Assembly (NCBI RefSeq): GCF_001550155.1
Contig: NZ_LRUF01000004.1
Location: 1 to 64,000 of the forward strand
Source of the DNA: Pseudoalteromonas arabiensis
GTDB lineage: Bacteria; Pseudomonadota; Gammaproteobacteria; Enterobacterales; Alteromonadaceae
Length of the DNA: 64,000 nt
Reading direction: 5' to 3'
Each line of letters opens with the position of its first letter. Positions within the stretch are counted from its first letter, which is position 1. A model generated the notes under the pieces. It was given only the letters and a program-made list of their open reading frames with translations, was not told the DNA's origin and did not search any database. Positions 7,746-17,466 of the stretch are shown here, piece by piece. The translations under genes and the position numbers were made by a program.

Positions 7746-9284
7746 TTATTGATATAAGTCCGATAAATAATTTGTGGCGACTTGCTGCCAAGTAAAACGA
7801 GCACTTTTCGCTCGCTCGCAAATTGTACACCACAGCTCAGAATCTGTTTCCCTTAACGCTAATACCTCACTAAAACGATTAATGAGTGCACTACTTTGCT
7901 GGCTAAGATTAGCGCCTTCAAAACTAAAACCATTTTCTGAATCAACGACTGTATCTTTAAGCCCCCCCACACTATGAACAAGACATGGTTGGCCTGCTCG
8001 CATCGCTAGCATCTGGCTTATACCACATGGTTCAAACGAGCTAGGCATTAAGAATAAATCACCTAAGTGATACAGGTATTCGCCTGTTAAGTGTGCATAC
8101 CCTTTTAAATATAATAAGTTAGCATTTCGTGCCATCGCCGCGGTCATTAATTGCTCAAGCGAGTCATCACCGGAGCCCAATATAATCATATAGCCATGGT
8201 ATGTACTTAAACGAGCACACAATTCATCAATAACACGATGTTGATTATAAGGTTGCCGCAACAGCAAGGCTTTTTGATCCGTTAAACGGCCGACACTGGT
8301 TACTAATGGGCCTGAAAAGGAACGTGTTTTAAACTGTAAAAGCCGTTGATGCGCAATGTAGTGGGTTGAGTCAAGTATCGGACTTTTTGCCATCCATTGA
8401 AACAATGCCAACTCGGCATGCTGATACAGGCTAGCCAGTGTGCAATTATCAGGCTCTGCGACTGAGTATTCACAGCCATTGAGTATGCCAACTACTCGCC
8501 CTTCTTTATTAGCCGCCTGTAAGTCTTGCTCTAATCCTTCGCCACCAAAAAAACCATTGTCAGCATCGCTTGCTTTAAGGACCTCTTGGCAATAAGTTGG
8601 AGACACCAAGTGAACTTTATCAACTAAATTAATCGCTGTGCGCATCGGGTTAAAACAATCTGGGTAGCGAGGATCACACAATGTTTGACCATCGTAGCCT
8701 AAACTTGGAAACCATGCTTCTAAGCTCGAGCTATCCCCCTTAAATGGGCGAATACCTTGTAGGGCTAAATTATGAACCGTGTAGGCTAAAAAGAGGTTTG
8801 AAAACCGATTAAATCGCTTATCTGTTTTTAATAACAATGCGACACACGCACTATGCCAATCATGTAGGTGTAATACATCTGGGGTATTAATAACCCCTTG
8901 TAATAAAGCCTCACAGACTGCCGCATTGAACAGAGCAAACTTACTGGCATCTGTTGCAAATGGGCGGCCTATTTCATCATTACAATACACAGCACCGTGA
9001 TGTCGGCTAAATTCCCAATGCGAAATAACAAGTTGCTTTATGCCCTGTTCCGACTGAGCTAGCTGCCACACTTCTAATTGCTCTATTTTGCCTGCAAATG
9101 AAACCGAGATACTGCCTAAGTGCTGACGCTCCAAATAATGGAAACCATAGTCAGGTATAACAACATCAACCGTTAAGCCTTTTTCAATCAAAGCCTTTGG
9201 GCAGTCTCTCACAACATCAGCAACGCCACCTACTTTGGCATTGGGTAACGCATCATTCTCTGCAGCCACCATCAACACATGCAT
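7746..9284 (-). CDS. glgA: Glycogen synthase (ADP-glucose dependent), GT5
   Basis: Transfers glucose from ADP-glucose to the non-reducing end of the growing alpha-1,4-glucan. The start is placed at ATG 9284 (MHVLMVAAENDALP), preceded by AGGAG at good spacing; this removes 16 residues from the longest frame and gives 512 residues, near the usual size. The N-terminal KVGGVADV motif binds ADP-glucose; HLHDWHS and the C-terminal SSFEPCGISQMLAM segment are typical of GT5. It is the last gene of the glg operon, 74 bp after glgC, the widest gap in the operon. Confidence 0.94.
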   Translation of the reverse strand: MHVLMVAAENDALPNAKVGGVADVVRDCPKALIEKGLTVDVVIPDYGFHYLERQHLGSISVSFAGKIEQLEVWQLAQSEQGIKQLVISHWEFSRHHGAVYCNDEIGRPFATDASKFALFNAAVCEALLQGVINTPDVLHLHDWHSACVALLLKTDKRFNRFSNLFLAYTVHNLALQGIRPFKGDSSSLEAWFPSLGYDGQTLCDPRYPDCFNPMRTAINLVDKVHLVSPTYCQEVLKASDADNGFFGGEGLEQDLQAANKEGRVVGILNGCEYSVAEPDNCTLASLYQHAELALFQWMAKSPILDSTHYIAHQRLLQFKTRSFSGPLVTSVGRLTDQKALLLRQPYNQHRVIDELCARLSTYHGYMIILGSGDDSLEQLMTAAMARNANLLYLKGYAHLTGEYLYHLGDLFLMPSSFEPCGISQMLAMRAGQPCLVHSVGGLKDTVVDSENGFSFEGANLSQQSSALINRFSEVLALRETDSELWCTICERAKSARFTWQQVATNYLSDLYQ

Positions 9285-9358
9285 GTTTGCAGTACTCCTT
9301 TTGAATATGTTTAAATCATGCAGCCACGGCAATACGCGCTAACTGCATGAGCACGGCA

Positions 9359-10660
9359 TTAAGCAAGACGTTTGTTATCCTGCTCTTGTTGCTTTAGTTT
9401 CTTGGCAAGTTCATGCAACATGTCACGGGTAACAAGCACAATGCCTTTTTTGGATACCCTAAAGCCATTTTCTCTGTCAACCTTATGATCGTAGCCAATT
9501 TCCAGTCCTGCCGGAATTTCACAGCTACGGTCGATAATTGCGCGTTTAATTCGACAATTACGCTGAATTTTTGCACCGGGTAGAATCACCGACTGTTCTA
9601 TTTCACAATAAGAGTGTACATGCACATTCGAAAACAGCAGTGACTTTCTCACTAACGAGCCCGAAATAATACACCCACCTGAAACAGTGGAATCCACTGC
9701 CATACCGCGCCTGTCATCATTATCGAAAATAAATTTAGCAGGTGGAAGTTGCTCTTGGTATGTCCAAATAGGCCAACTTGGGTCATATAAATCAAGTTGC
9801 GGTTCAGGCATTACTAGCTCCATATTGGCTTCCCAAAACGAGTCTAGGGTGCCAACATCGCGCCAATACGGCTGACCTTCAAAGCCTGGATCTCTAAATG
9901 GATACGCATACACATTATGCTCTTCGATTATGGCAGGAATAATATCGTGGCCAAAGTCTCGGCCAGAGCCCTCTGTTTCAGCATCTTTTTTTAGCTGTTC
10001 AAACAAAAACTCGGTATTGAAAACATAATTCCCCATTGATGCCAAACATGTGCCAGGTTTGCCAGGCACAGAACTCGGGTTTGCTGGCTTTTCATCAAAA
10101 CGGCGAACCCGTTTAGTATCATCAACTGTCATCACACCAAAAGTATTTGCGGCTTCTTCACAAGGCACTTCAATGCAGCATACTGTCATATCGGCCCCTG
10201 TTTCCACGTGCTTTGCCAACAGGCCGCCATAGTCCATACGGTAAACATGATCCCCAGACAAAATCATTACATACTTAGGTAGTTCATGGCGAATAATATC
10301 CATATTCTGAAAAACAGCATCCGCAGTACCACAATACCACTCATCACCATAACGCTGAGATGCAGGCAGTATTTCAACTGACTCTCCAAGCTCTTTCTTA
10401 AAGTGCCCCCAAGCACGATTTACATGACGAATTAATGAGTGTGATTTGTACTGAGTAGCAATCCCCACTCGACGAATTCCTGAGTTTATACAGTTGGACA
10501 ATGGGAAGTCGATAATTCGATGCTTACCACCAAAGTACACAGCCGGTTTCGCTCGCCAATCTGTTAATTCGTGTAAACGTGAACCTCGCCCACCCGCTAA
10601 AATTAGGGCATACGTTTCTCTTGTTAAACTACTTATATATCGATTTGCATAACTTGGCAT
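9359..10660 (-). CDS. glgC: Glucose-1-phosphate adenylyltransferase
   Basis: Makes ADP-glucose from glucose-1-phosphate and ATP, the committed step of bacterial glycogen synthesis. The 433-residue protein has the nucleotidyltransferase signature [13 protein letters not shown] near residue 21, the [10 protein letters not shown] motif, and a C-terminal left-handed beta-helix region ([16 protein letters not shown]) used for subunit contacts and allostery. Length fits the family. It lies 18 bp after glgP and feeds glgA directly downstream. Confidence 0.95.
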   Translation of the reverse strand: MPSYANRYISSLTRETYALILAGGRGSRLHELTDWRAKPAVYFGGKHRIIDFPLSNCINSGIRRVGIATQYKSHSLIRHVNRAWGHFKKELGESVEILPASQRYGDEWYCGTADAVFQNMDIIRHELPKYVMILSGDHVYRMDYGGLLAKHVETGADMTVCCIEVPCEEAANTFGVMTVDDTKRVRRFDEKPANPSSVPGKPGTCLASMGNYVFNTEFLFEQLKKDAETEGSGRDFGHDIIPAIIEEHNVYAYPFRDPGFEGQPYWRDVGTLDSFWEANMELVMPEPQLDLYDPSWPIWTYQEQLPPAKFIFDNDDRRGMAVDSTVSGGCIISGSLVRKSLLFSNVHVHSYCEIEQSVILPGAKIQRNCRIKRAIIDRSCEIPAGLEIGYDHKVDRENGFRVSKKGIVLVTRDMLHELAKKLKQQEQDNKRLA

Positions 10661-10678
10661 AACTCTCTCCGTCTTAAG

Positions 10679-13198
10679 TTAGCTACTTTTTTCTGTGTGT
10701 TGCTGTGTGCGAGTATCCAAAAGTGGCTCCAAATGCCATATGTCGTCACTGTATTGGCTTATTGTTCTATCGCTCGAAAACATTCCACTGGCGGCCGTAT
10801 TCAAAATGCTCATTTTGGTCCAATGTGATGTGTCTAAATAGGCTTGCTCAACATGTTCTTGCGCTTGTACAAAGCTGGCAAAATCATGGGCGACTAACCA
10901 AGGATCGTGTGGGCTTTTAATCGCGGCAATGATGTCGTCAAATAAATTGGGTTCAAAAAGATTAAAATGACCACTTTCAATGAGCTGCATCACCTTATAT
11001 AAGCTGTCAGTTTGTTGAATAATTTGCTCAGGGTTATAATGGGCTTTAATATCGTCAATTTGTTCTGCGCGGGCACCAAATAAGAAAAAGTTGTCTGCAC
11101 CAACCGCATCTCGAATCTCAATGTTTGCACCATCTAATGTGCCAATGGTCAGTGCACCATTCATCATGAATTTCATATTACCCGTGCCTGATGCTTCTTT
11201 ACCTGCTGTTGAAATTTGCTCTGATAAATCCGTTGCAGGGCAAATAGTTTCCATTGCGGTGACATTATAATTAGGCAAAAACGCAACACGTAAGTAGGGC
11301 TGAGCGAGTGGATCTTTATTGATAACCTCAGCGACGTTATTAATTAACTTAATGATCTTCTTCGCCATGTAATAGCCAGGTGCTGCTTTGCCACCAAGTA
11401 ACACACAGCGTGGCACGATATTGTCTGTGTGGCCTTGACGAATTCGATCATATAAATGAATGATATGCAGTACATTCAAAAGCTGGCGTTTGTATTCATG
11501 AATACGCTTAACTTGCACATCGAACATCATTGAAGAATCAAACTCAACACCACAGCGAGCTTTAACTAAATCAACTAAACGCTGTTTGTTAGTGCATTTA
11601 ACTGCTTGCCATTGTTTGTGGAAGGCTTCATCGTCGTAATAACGACGTAGCTGGCTAATTTTGCTGAAATCAGCAACCCAATCATCACCGATTTTGCTGG
11701 TAATTAATGTGCTTAACGCAGGGTTACAATGAGCAAGCCAGCGACGAGGAGTTACACCATTTGTCTTGTTATTGAATTTGTTAGGCCATAACTGATAAAA
11801 GTCATTAAATAAGCCAGCTTTCAATAGTTCAGTATGCAGGGCTGCTACACCATTGACGGAGTAGCTACCAACAATCGCTAAATACGCCATACGAATTTGC
11901 GGCTCGCCACCTTCTTCAATTAACGACAAAGCTTGTTGTTTGCCAACATCGCCTGGCCACGCTTGTGCAACCTCAGCTAGAAAACGAGCATTAATCTCAT
12001 AAATAATTTCTAAAACACGGGGCAGTAAACGAGAAAATAATGACACCGACCACTTTTCAAGTGCTTCAGGTAACAGTGTATGGTTTGTGTATGCCATTGT
12101 TTTTGTGGTAATTAGCCACGCTTCATCCCAATCAAGCTCATAATCATCGACAAGTAGTCTCATTAGCTCTGCTACAGCGATACTAGGGTGAGTGTCGTTT
12201 AACTGAAATACATGATGATCGGCAAAGTCAGAAAAGTCTTCACCGTACTGATTAACCCAAATATCAATGATGTCTTGAATACTGGCCGATGATAAAAAGT
12301 ATTGTTGACGTAAACGCAGCTCTTTACCGTTTTCGCTACTATCGTTGGGATATAGCACCATGGTAATTTGCTCTGCTAAGTTCTTACGTGCCACAGCCTC
12401 AGAGTAACTGCCTGCATTGAACTCACTTAAATCAAACTCATCGGTGGCTTCTGACTTCCACAAACGCAAGGTGTTAACTATGTCATTTTTATAGCCAGGA
12501 ATTGGCACATCATAAGGTACGGCGAGTACGTCTTGGGTATCAAGCCACTGACGATGTACTCGTCCTTGTTTATCTGTATAGCTGTCTAGGTGACCAAAAA
12601 ATTTAACCCGTTTTGACTGCTCTGGTGCGCTTAATTCCCACGGATGGCCTTCGCGTAGCCAGTTATCTGGTTGCTCAACTTGATGACCGTTTTCAAGTGC
12701 CTGATTAAACATACCGTATTCGTAACGGATACCATAACCAATAACAGGCAGAGCAAGACTGGCGCAGCTATCCAAAAAACACGCTGCAAGACGCCCTAAG
12801 CCACCATTACCAAGCCCTGCATCGTGTTCAGCTTCTGCAACTTGTTCAAGTTCAGTACAATATTGCTGCAATGCTTTTTCAACTTGCTCATCTAAATCAA
12901 GATTCAAAATTGCATTGCCAAGTGCCCGTCCCATTAAAAACTCCAGTGATAAATAGGCAGTTTTTCGACGCTTTTGTTCATGTATTTGCTGCTTAGTTAC
13001 ACGGCAGCGAGCCACCAGCCTGTCACGTATTGTTAATGCTAACGCATGATATAAATACAGTTGTGACTTGCCGACTTTGTCACGCCCTAAGGTGTAGTAA
13101 AAATGGCGTGATAAATCATCCTCTAAGGTGCTTTCATCAATAATTGGCGCGTCTTGCCACCCTTTTACAACACATGCTTGCTCAGCATTTTTAGTCAT
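10679..13198 (-). CDS. glgP: Glycogen phosphorylase
   Basis: Releases glucose-1-phosphate from glycogen chain ends using phosphate and PLP. The 839-residue protein is full length for GT35. The PLP-binding lysine is K676 in EASGTGNMKFMMNG; other family blocks include NGGLGRLAACFLDS and KRIHEYKRQLLN. It lies 4 bp after glgX and 18 bp before glgC, so synthesis and breakdown genes are co-transcribed. Confidence 0.96.
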   Translation of the reverse strand: MTKNAEQACVVKGWQDAPIIDESTLEDDLSRHFYYTLGRDKVGKSQLYLYHALALTIRDRLVARCRVTKQQIHEQKRRKTAYLSLEFLMGRALGNAILNLDLDEQVEKALQQYCTELEQVAEAEHDAGLGNGGLGRLAACFLDSCASLALPVIGYGIRYEYGMFNQALENGHQVEQPDNWLREGHPWELSAPEQSKRVKFFGHLDSYTDKQGRVHRQWLDTQDVLAVPYDVPIPGYKNDIVNTLRLWKSEATDEFDLSEFNAGSYSEAVARKNLAEQITMVLYPNDSSENGKELRLRQQYFLSSASIQDIIDIWVNQYGEDFSDFADHHVFQLNDTHPSIAVAELMRLLVDDYELDWDEAWLITTKTMAYTNHTLLPEALEKWSVSLFSRLLPRVLEIIYEINARFLAEVAQAWPGDVGKQQALSLIEEGGEPQIRMAYLAIVGSYSVNGVAALHTELLKAGLFNDFYQLWPNKFNNKTNGVTPRRWLAHCNPALSTLITSKIGDDWVADFSKISQLRRYYDDEAFHKQWQAVKCTNKQRLVDLVKARCGVEFDSSMMFDVQVKRIHEYKRQLLNVLHIIHLYDRIRQGHTDNIVPRCVLLGGKAAPGYYMAKKIIKLINNVAEVINKDPLAQPYLRVAFLPNYNVTAMETICPATDLSEQISTAGKEASGTGNMKFMMNGALTIGTLDGANIEIRDAVGADNFFLFGARAEQIDDIKAHYNPEQIIQQTDSLYKVMQLIESGHFNLFEPNLFDDIIAAIKSPHDPWLVAHDFASFVQAQEHVEQAYLDTSHWTKMSILNTAASGMFSSDRTISQYSDDIWHLEPLLDTRTQQHTEKSS

Positions 13199-13202
13199 GA
13201 CT

Positions 13203-15245
13203 TTAGTCCTCTGAATTGGCGGTAAAAACCCAGCTACTCATTGCAGCTATTTGTTGTTCCATATCTTCATTGGCGGATATTGGATGAATACTGCTAACAG
13301 CGAGCTGCCACTTAGCTTTTTCTAAATGAGGAAGTTGACAGCTAACAGCCTCAGACCCTGCATTTAGAATGATTAAGAGTGCTTGGTGTGTATGTTTATC
13401 GGTTAAGCTATACATTAGGAACTGACGCTCAGCTTCATGCCAGTCGTCCTGTTGCATTGCGTTACCCTCTTCGGTAAACCATGCGACGTCATACCGCGTG
13501 TCATCATCGTGCACAAAGAAACGGTGCTTAAAGACACTAAATTGTTTGCGTAAACGCAGCACATCATCAATGAATCGAGTCAATGGGTGGCTTAATTGAG
13601 AATCTTTCCAAGCAAGCCAACTGGTGCGGTTATTTTGGCAATACGCATTATTATTACCGCCCTGTGAGTGAGCCATTTCACTGCCCGACGCAAGCATAGG
13701 CACGCCTTTGGAAAGCAATAAAGTTAGCAACATATTTTTTTGTTGTTGTAATCGTAATGAGCTTACTTTTGCATCGTTAGTAAAGCCTTCAACTCCACAG
13801 TTAAATGAATAATTAGCACTATGACCATCACGATTTTGTTCGCCATTAGCTTCATTATGCTTTTGTTCGTAACTGACTAAATCTGCCAGCGTAAATCCGT
13901 CATGGCTAGTGATAAAGTTAATACTATTTAAAGGGCCTCGTAAGTTATGCTCAAATAGATCGAAAGAACCATGTAAGCGTTTTGCAAGTTCACCAATTAA
14001 GCCTGGCTCTTGTTTCCAAAAACGTCGAACGGTATCGCGGTATTGATCATTCCACTCACGCCAAGGCGCAGGGAAAGCACCAAGTTGATAGCCTCCAGGC
14101 CCAATATCCCAAGGCTCAGCAATTAACTTTACTTTATTAAGTACAGGGTCTTGGTTTATTGCCTGTAAAAATGAATGGGCTTGATTAAAACCGTTTGGGT
14201 TGCGCCCTAAGATAGTCGCAAGATCAAATCGAAAACCATCCACGCCCATTATTTCAACCCAATAGCGTAAACTGTCGAGTACCAATTGCAATGTGCGTGG
14301 AGAGTCAATGTTGAGCGTATTGCCACACCCCGTGTCATTAATATAATGTGATGGTTTTTCAGGCACTGTTCGGTAATAACCTAGATTATCTAAGCCTCGC
14401 AGTGATAACAAAGGACCATCCGTGCCAGCCTCGGCAGTATGGTTGTAAACAACATCTAAAATAACTTCAATGTCTGCTTTATGAAGGGTTGCCACCATAT
14501 CTTGAAATTCACTGACATCATCTTTAACCAAGTAATCTTTATGGGGAGTGAAAAAGTTTAAGGTGTTATAACCCCAATAATTTTGTAACCCTTTGGCAGT
14601 AAGAAACTGTTCACTGATAAAAGCTTGCACAGGCAATAACTCCAAGCAAGTTATGCCCAACGTACGTAAATGCTCAATGAAACGAGGATGGCTCAACCCT
14701 AAAAACTTTCCTTGTAATGGCTTTGGAATGTCTGGGTGTCTACATGTTGCCCCTTTAACATGGCACTCATAAATCACAGTTTTGCCCCAGCTGTGATTTG
14801 GTCTTTTACCCGAATATGGCTTAACTTCTCCGACACGCGACTTAGGCATATCAATGGCATTATTCACTTCGCTTAAGGTGCCTACCGGCATTTGCCCATA
14901 GTGGCGTTCACTCCAAGTAAATTCACCGTAAAAGTCCTGCGCATATGGGTCTAACAGGAGTTTGTGTTTATTAAAAAACACTCCTTTATCAGGTGCATAT
15001 TCACCATCGGCACGAAAGCCATATAACGCTCCTTTTTTTAATGGGCTGACCAAAAGTGTCCACACACCTCCTTCGTTCATATTCATCGGTAGCGTTAATA
15101 CTTCCGAGTGACCACTACTATCAAACAAGCACAGTAAGATATGCTTTGCCTGTGGCGCATAGACGGCAAAGTTAACCCCCTCTTCAACAACGGATGACCC
15201 CAGAGGCTGCGTAAAGCCGATTTCCAACCGCACACTATGACTCAT
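13203..15245 (-). CDS. glgX: Glycogen debranching enzyme (isoamylase type)
   Basis: Hydrolyses alpha-1,6 branches left by phosphorylase. The 680-residue protein has an N-terminal CBM48/isoamylase-N domain (about 10-120) followed by a GH13 catalytic domain. The nucleophile is D341 (DGFRFDLAT), the acid/base E377 (LIAEPWD), and the third carboxylate lies in the later TSHDGFTL block. The GlgX-type C-terminal region follows. Its start overlaps the end of glgB by 11 bp, indicating translational coupling. Confidence 0.94.
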   Translation of the reverse strand: MSHSVRLEIGFTQPLGSSVVEEGVNFAVYAPQAKHILLCLFDSSGHSEVLTLPMNMNEGGVWTLLVSPLKKGALYGFRADGEYAPDKGVFFNKHKLLLDPYAQDFYGEFTWSERHYGQMPVGTLSEVNNAIDMPKSRVGEVKPYSGKRPNHSWGKTVIYECHVKGATCRHPDIPKPLQGKFLGLSHPRFIEHLRTLGITCLELLPVQAFISEQFLTAKGLQNYWGYNTLNFFTPHKDYLVKDDVSEFQDMVATLHKADIEVILDVVYNHTAEAGTDGPLLSLRGLDNLGYYRTVPEKPSHYINDTGCGNTLNIDSPRTLQLVLDSLRYWVEIMGVDGFRFDLATILGRNPNGFNQAHSFLQAINQDPVLNKVKLIAEPWDIGPGGYQLGAFPAPWREWNDQYRDTVRRFWKQEPGLIGELAKRLHGSFDLFEHNLRGPLNSINFITSHDGFTLADLVSYEQKHNEANGEQNRDGHSANYSFNCGVEGFTNDAKVSSLRLQQQKNMLLTLLLSKGVPMLASGSEMAHSQGGNNNAYCQNNRTSWLAWKDSQLSHPLTRFIDDVLRLRKQFSVFKHRFFVHDDDTRYDVAWFTEEGNAMQQDDWHEAERQFLMYSLTDKHTHQALLIILNAGSEAVSCQLPHLEKAKWQLAVSSIHPISANEDMEQQIAAMSSWVFTANSED

Positions 15246-17466
15246 GATTCACCTTTTTAAGGTAAATTGTGGCAAGGCCAGGTAAAGAAATACTCAAACT
15301 TTGTTTAAAGCCGTGACTTAGCGTCGTTTGCGTACTTATTGTTTGATTTGCCATGCCTGTCACTTCTACACCTGAGCCAAAATAATCTTGCTTATCGGTG
15401 TTAAAAACAACCTGATAATCACCCGCTTTAGGTACACCAACGATGAAGTCATGATAGACCTGCGGGGTTAAATTGCTGATCACAATTACAAAATCATCGG
15501 CTTGTTTTGCATAGCGAATGAAACTAAAAATACTTTGCTTTGCATTGTTGCTATCAAGCCAAGCAAACCCAGCAGGGCTGGTGTCTTGTTCGTACAGTGC
15601 GGGCGTATTGCGATAGACCTCATTTAACTCTTTAATGGTTTGCTGCACACCACAATGACTAATATGCTCAAGTAAGTGCCAATCTAACGATTGATCGTGA
15701 TTCCACTCGTTACGTTGCGCTATTTCAGCCCCCATAAAAAGGAGCTTTTTGCCTGGATGCGCCCACATAAACGCATAATAGGCTCTTAAATTAGCGAATT
15801 TTTGCCAATCATCGCCGGGCATTTTTTCAATAAGCGACCTTTTGCCATGTACAACCTCATCGTGACTGAGTGGCAAAATATAATTTTCACTGTAAGCATA
15901 AACCATTGAGAAAGTCATTTCGTGGTGGTGATGCGCACGGTATAGTGGGTCTCGCTGCATGTAGTGCAGACTGTCATTCATCCAGCCCATATTCCATTTG
16001 TAGCCAAATCCTAAGCCATCATGATCAACTTGGCGTGTAACACCAGGCCATGCTGTTGATTCTTCTGCCACCATCATGATGCCTGGATTGTTTGCGTAGC
16101 AGCGCATATTCACTTGCTTTAAACACTCAATGGCCCCGAGATTTTCACGGCCGCCATATTGATTAGCAACCCACTGCCCTTCTTCTCGGCTGTAATCTAA
16201 GTAAAGCATTGACGCCACAGCATCAACACGCAGGCCATCAATACCAAATTCATGCAGCCAATACATCGCATTCGCAATCAAAAAACTGCGTACTTCAGCC
16301 CGATCATAGTTGTAGATATAGGTATTCCAATCAGGGTGAAACCCCTGACGAATGTCTGCGTGTTCATAAAGGTGAGTGCCATCAAAACAATGCAAACCAT
16401 GCGGGTCACTTGGAAAATGCCCAGGCACCCAATCTAATATAATTCCTAAGTTTGCTTGATGACATTGATTAACAAAATAAACAAAATCTTCAAAGCTACC
16501 GTAACGGCTTGTTGGCGCAAATAAACCTACCGGTTGATAACCCCATGAACCATCAAATGGGTATTCGCTAATTGGCATTAACTGTAAGTGGGTAAAACCA
16601 AGTTCTATGGTGTAAGGGATCAGACAATCGGCAAGCTCTCGCCATGTTAGATATCGATTATTATCTTGTCGCTGCCAAGAGCCTACATGCACTTCATATA
16701 TACTTATTGGCGCATCAATGCTATTGCGCTTGGCACGATTAGCCAGTGCGTTCTTGTCAAGGTGTACCGCTGCCTTGCTACACTGTAAAACAGAAGCAGT
16801 GCCAGGCGCCTGTTGCATTTTAAATGCAAATGGGTCCGCTTTTTCAAGCACTTCACCACTAAGAGTGGTAATCGCAAACTTATAACATTGGTCTACTTTT
16901 AGTGCAGGAATAAATAACTCCCACACACCACTTGCAGGATGAAACCGCATAAAATGGCGGCTGCGTTGCCAATAATTAAAATCCCCAATGACTGAGACAC
17001 TCGCGGCGTTAGGTGCCCACACGACAAAACGGACTCCTTGTACACCCTGCTGATCTGTAAAATGAGCACCAAAGTGTTTATAAGCATGCTCGAGGCTGCC
17101 CTCATTGAACAAATACATTGCCTGTTCGTCGAGTGTGCTTACAAAGCTATATTCATCGTACTGTTGCTCGCACCCTTGCTCATAGTTGACGTCAAGTTTG
17201 TACTCAGGAGCAGACTCTGTATGGATTGTCGCAACAAACAAATCACTTTGCCCTTGCCTGTGTGCTGGTACAATGAGTGAATCGAGCACAACGGATACTG
17301 TTTTTGCTCCTGGTAAAAAGCAACGTACTTCATAACTTTCACTATTCACTTTATGTGGCCCTAAAAAGCTGAATGGATCTTTAAAGCAGCCAGCAGTTAA
17401 AGCCGTGATCTGTGCCTGATAAATCAGTGGTTGTTCAATGTGCTCTTGGCGGACACGACTTTGCAT
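15235..17466 (-). CDS. glgB: 1,4-alpha-glucan branching enzyme
   Basis: Introduces alpha-1,6 branches into the glucan. The 743-residue protein has an extra N-terminal domain (about 20-115), a CBM48 domain (about 130-225) and a GH13 catalytic barrel. The nucleophile is D415 (GLRVDAVASM), the acid/base E468 (MMVAEES), and the third Asp is in LSHDEVVHG. This is the longer, two-N-domain form found in many proteobacteria. An AAGGAAG ribosome-binding site lies inside the end of malQ, with no gap between the two genes. Confidence 0.95.
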   Translation of the reverse strand: MQSRVRQEHIEQPLIYQAQITALTAGCFKDPFSFLGPHKVNSESYEVRCFLPGAKTVSVVLDSLIVPAHRQGQSDLFVATIHTESAPEYKLDVNYEQGCEQQYDEYSFVSTLDEQAMYLFNEGSLEHAYKHFGAHFTDQQGVQGVRFVVWAPNAASVSVIGDFNYWQRSRHFMRFHPASGVWELFIPALKVDQCYKFAITTLSGEVLEKADPFAFKMQQAPGTASVLQCSKAAVHLDKNALANRAKRNSIDAPISIYEVHVGSWQRQDNNRYLTWRELADCLIPYTIELGFTHLQLMPISEYPFDGSWGYQPVGLFAPTSRYGSFEDFVYFVNQCHQANLGIILDWVPGHFPSDPHGLHCFDGTHLYEHADIRQGFHPDWNTYIYNYDRAEVRSFLIANAMYWLHEFGIDGLRVDAVASMLYLDYSREEGQWVANQYGGRENLGAIECLKQVNMRCYANNPGIMMVAEESTAWPGVTRQVDHDGLGFGYKWNMGWMNDSLHYMQRDPLYRAHHHHEMTFSMVYAYSENYILPLSHDEVVHGKRSLIEKMPGDDWQKFANLRAYYAFMWAHPGKKLLFMGAEIAQRNEWNHDQSLDWHLLEHISHCGVQQTIKELNEVYRNTPALYEQDTSPAGFAWLDSNNAKQSIFSFIRYAKQADDFVIVISNLTPQVYHDFIVGVPKAGDYQVVFNTDKQDYFGSGVEVTGMANQTISTQTTLSHGFKQSLSISLPGLATIYLKKVNHES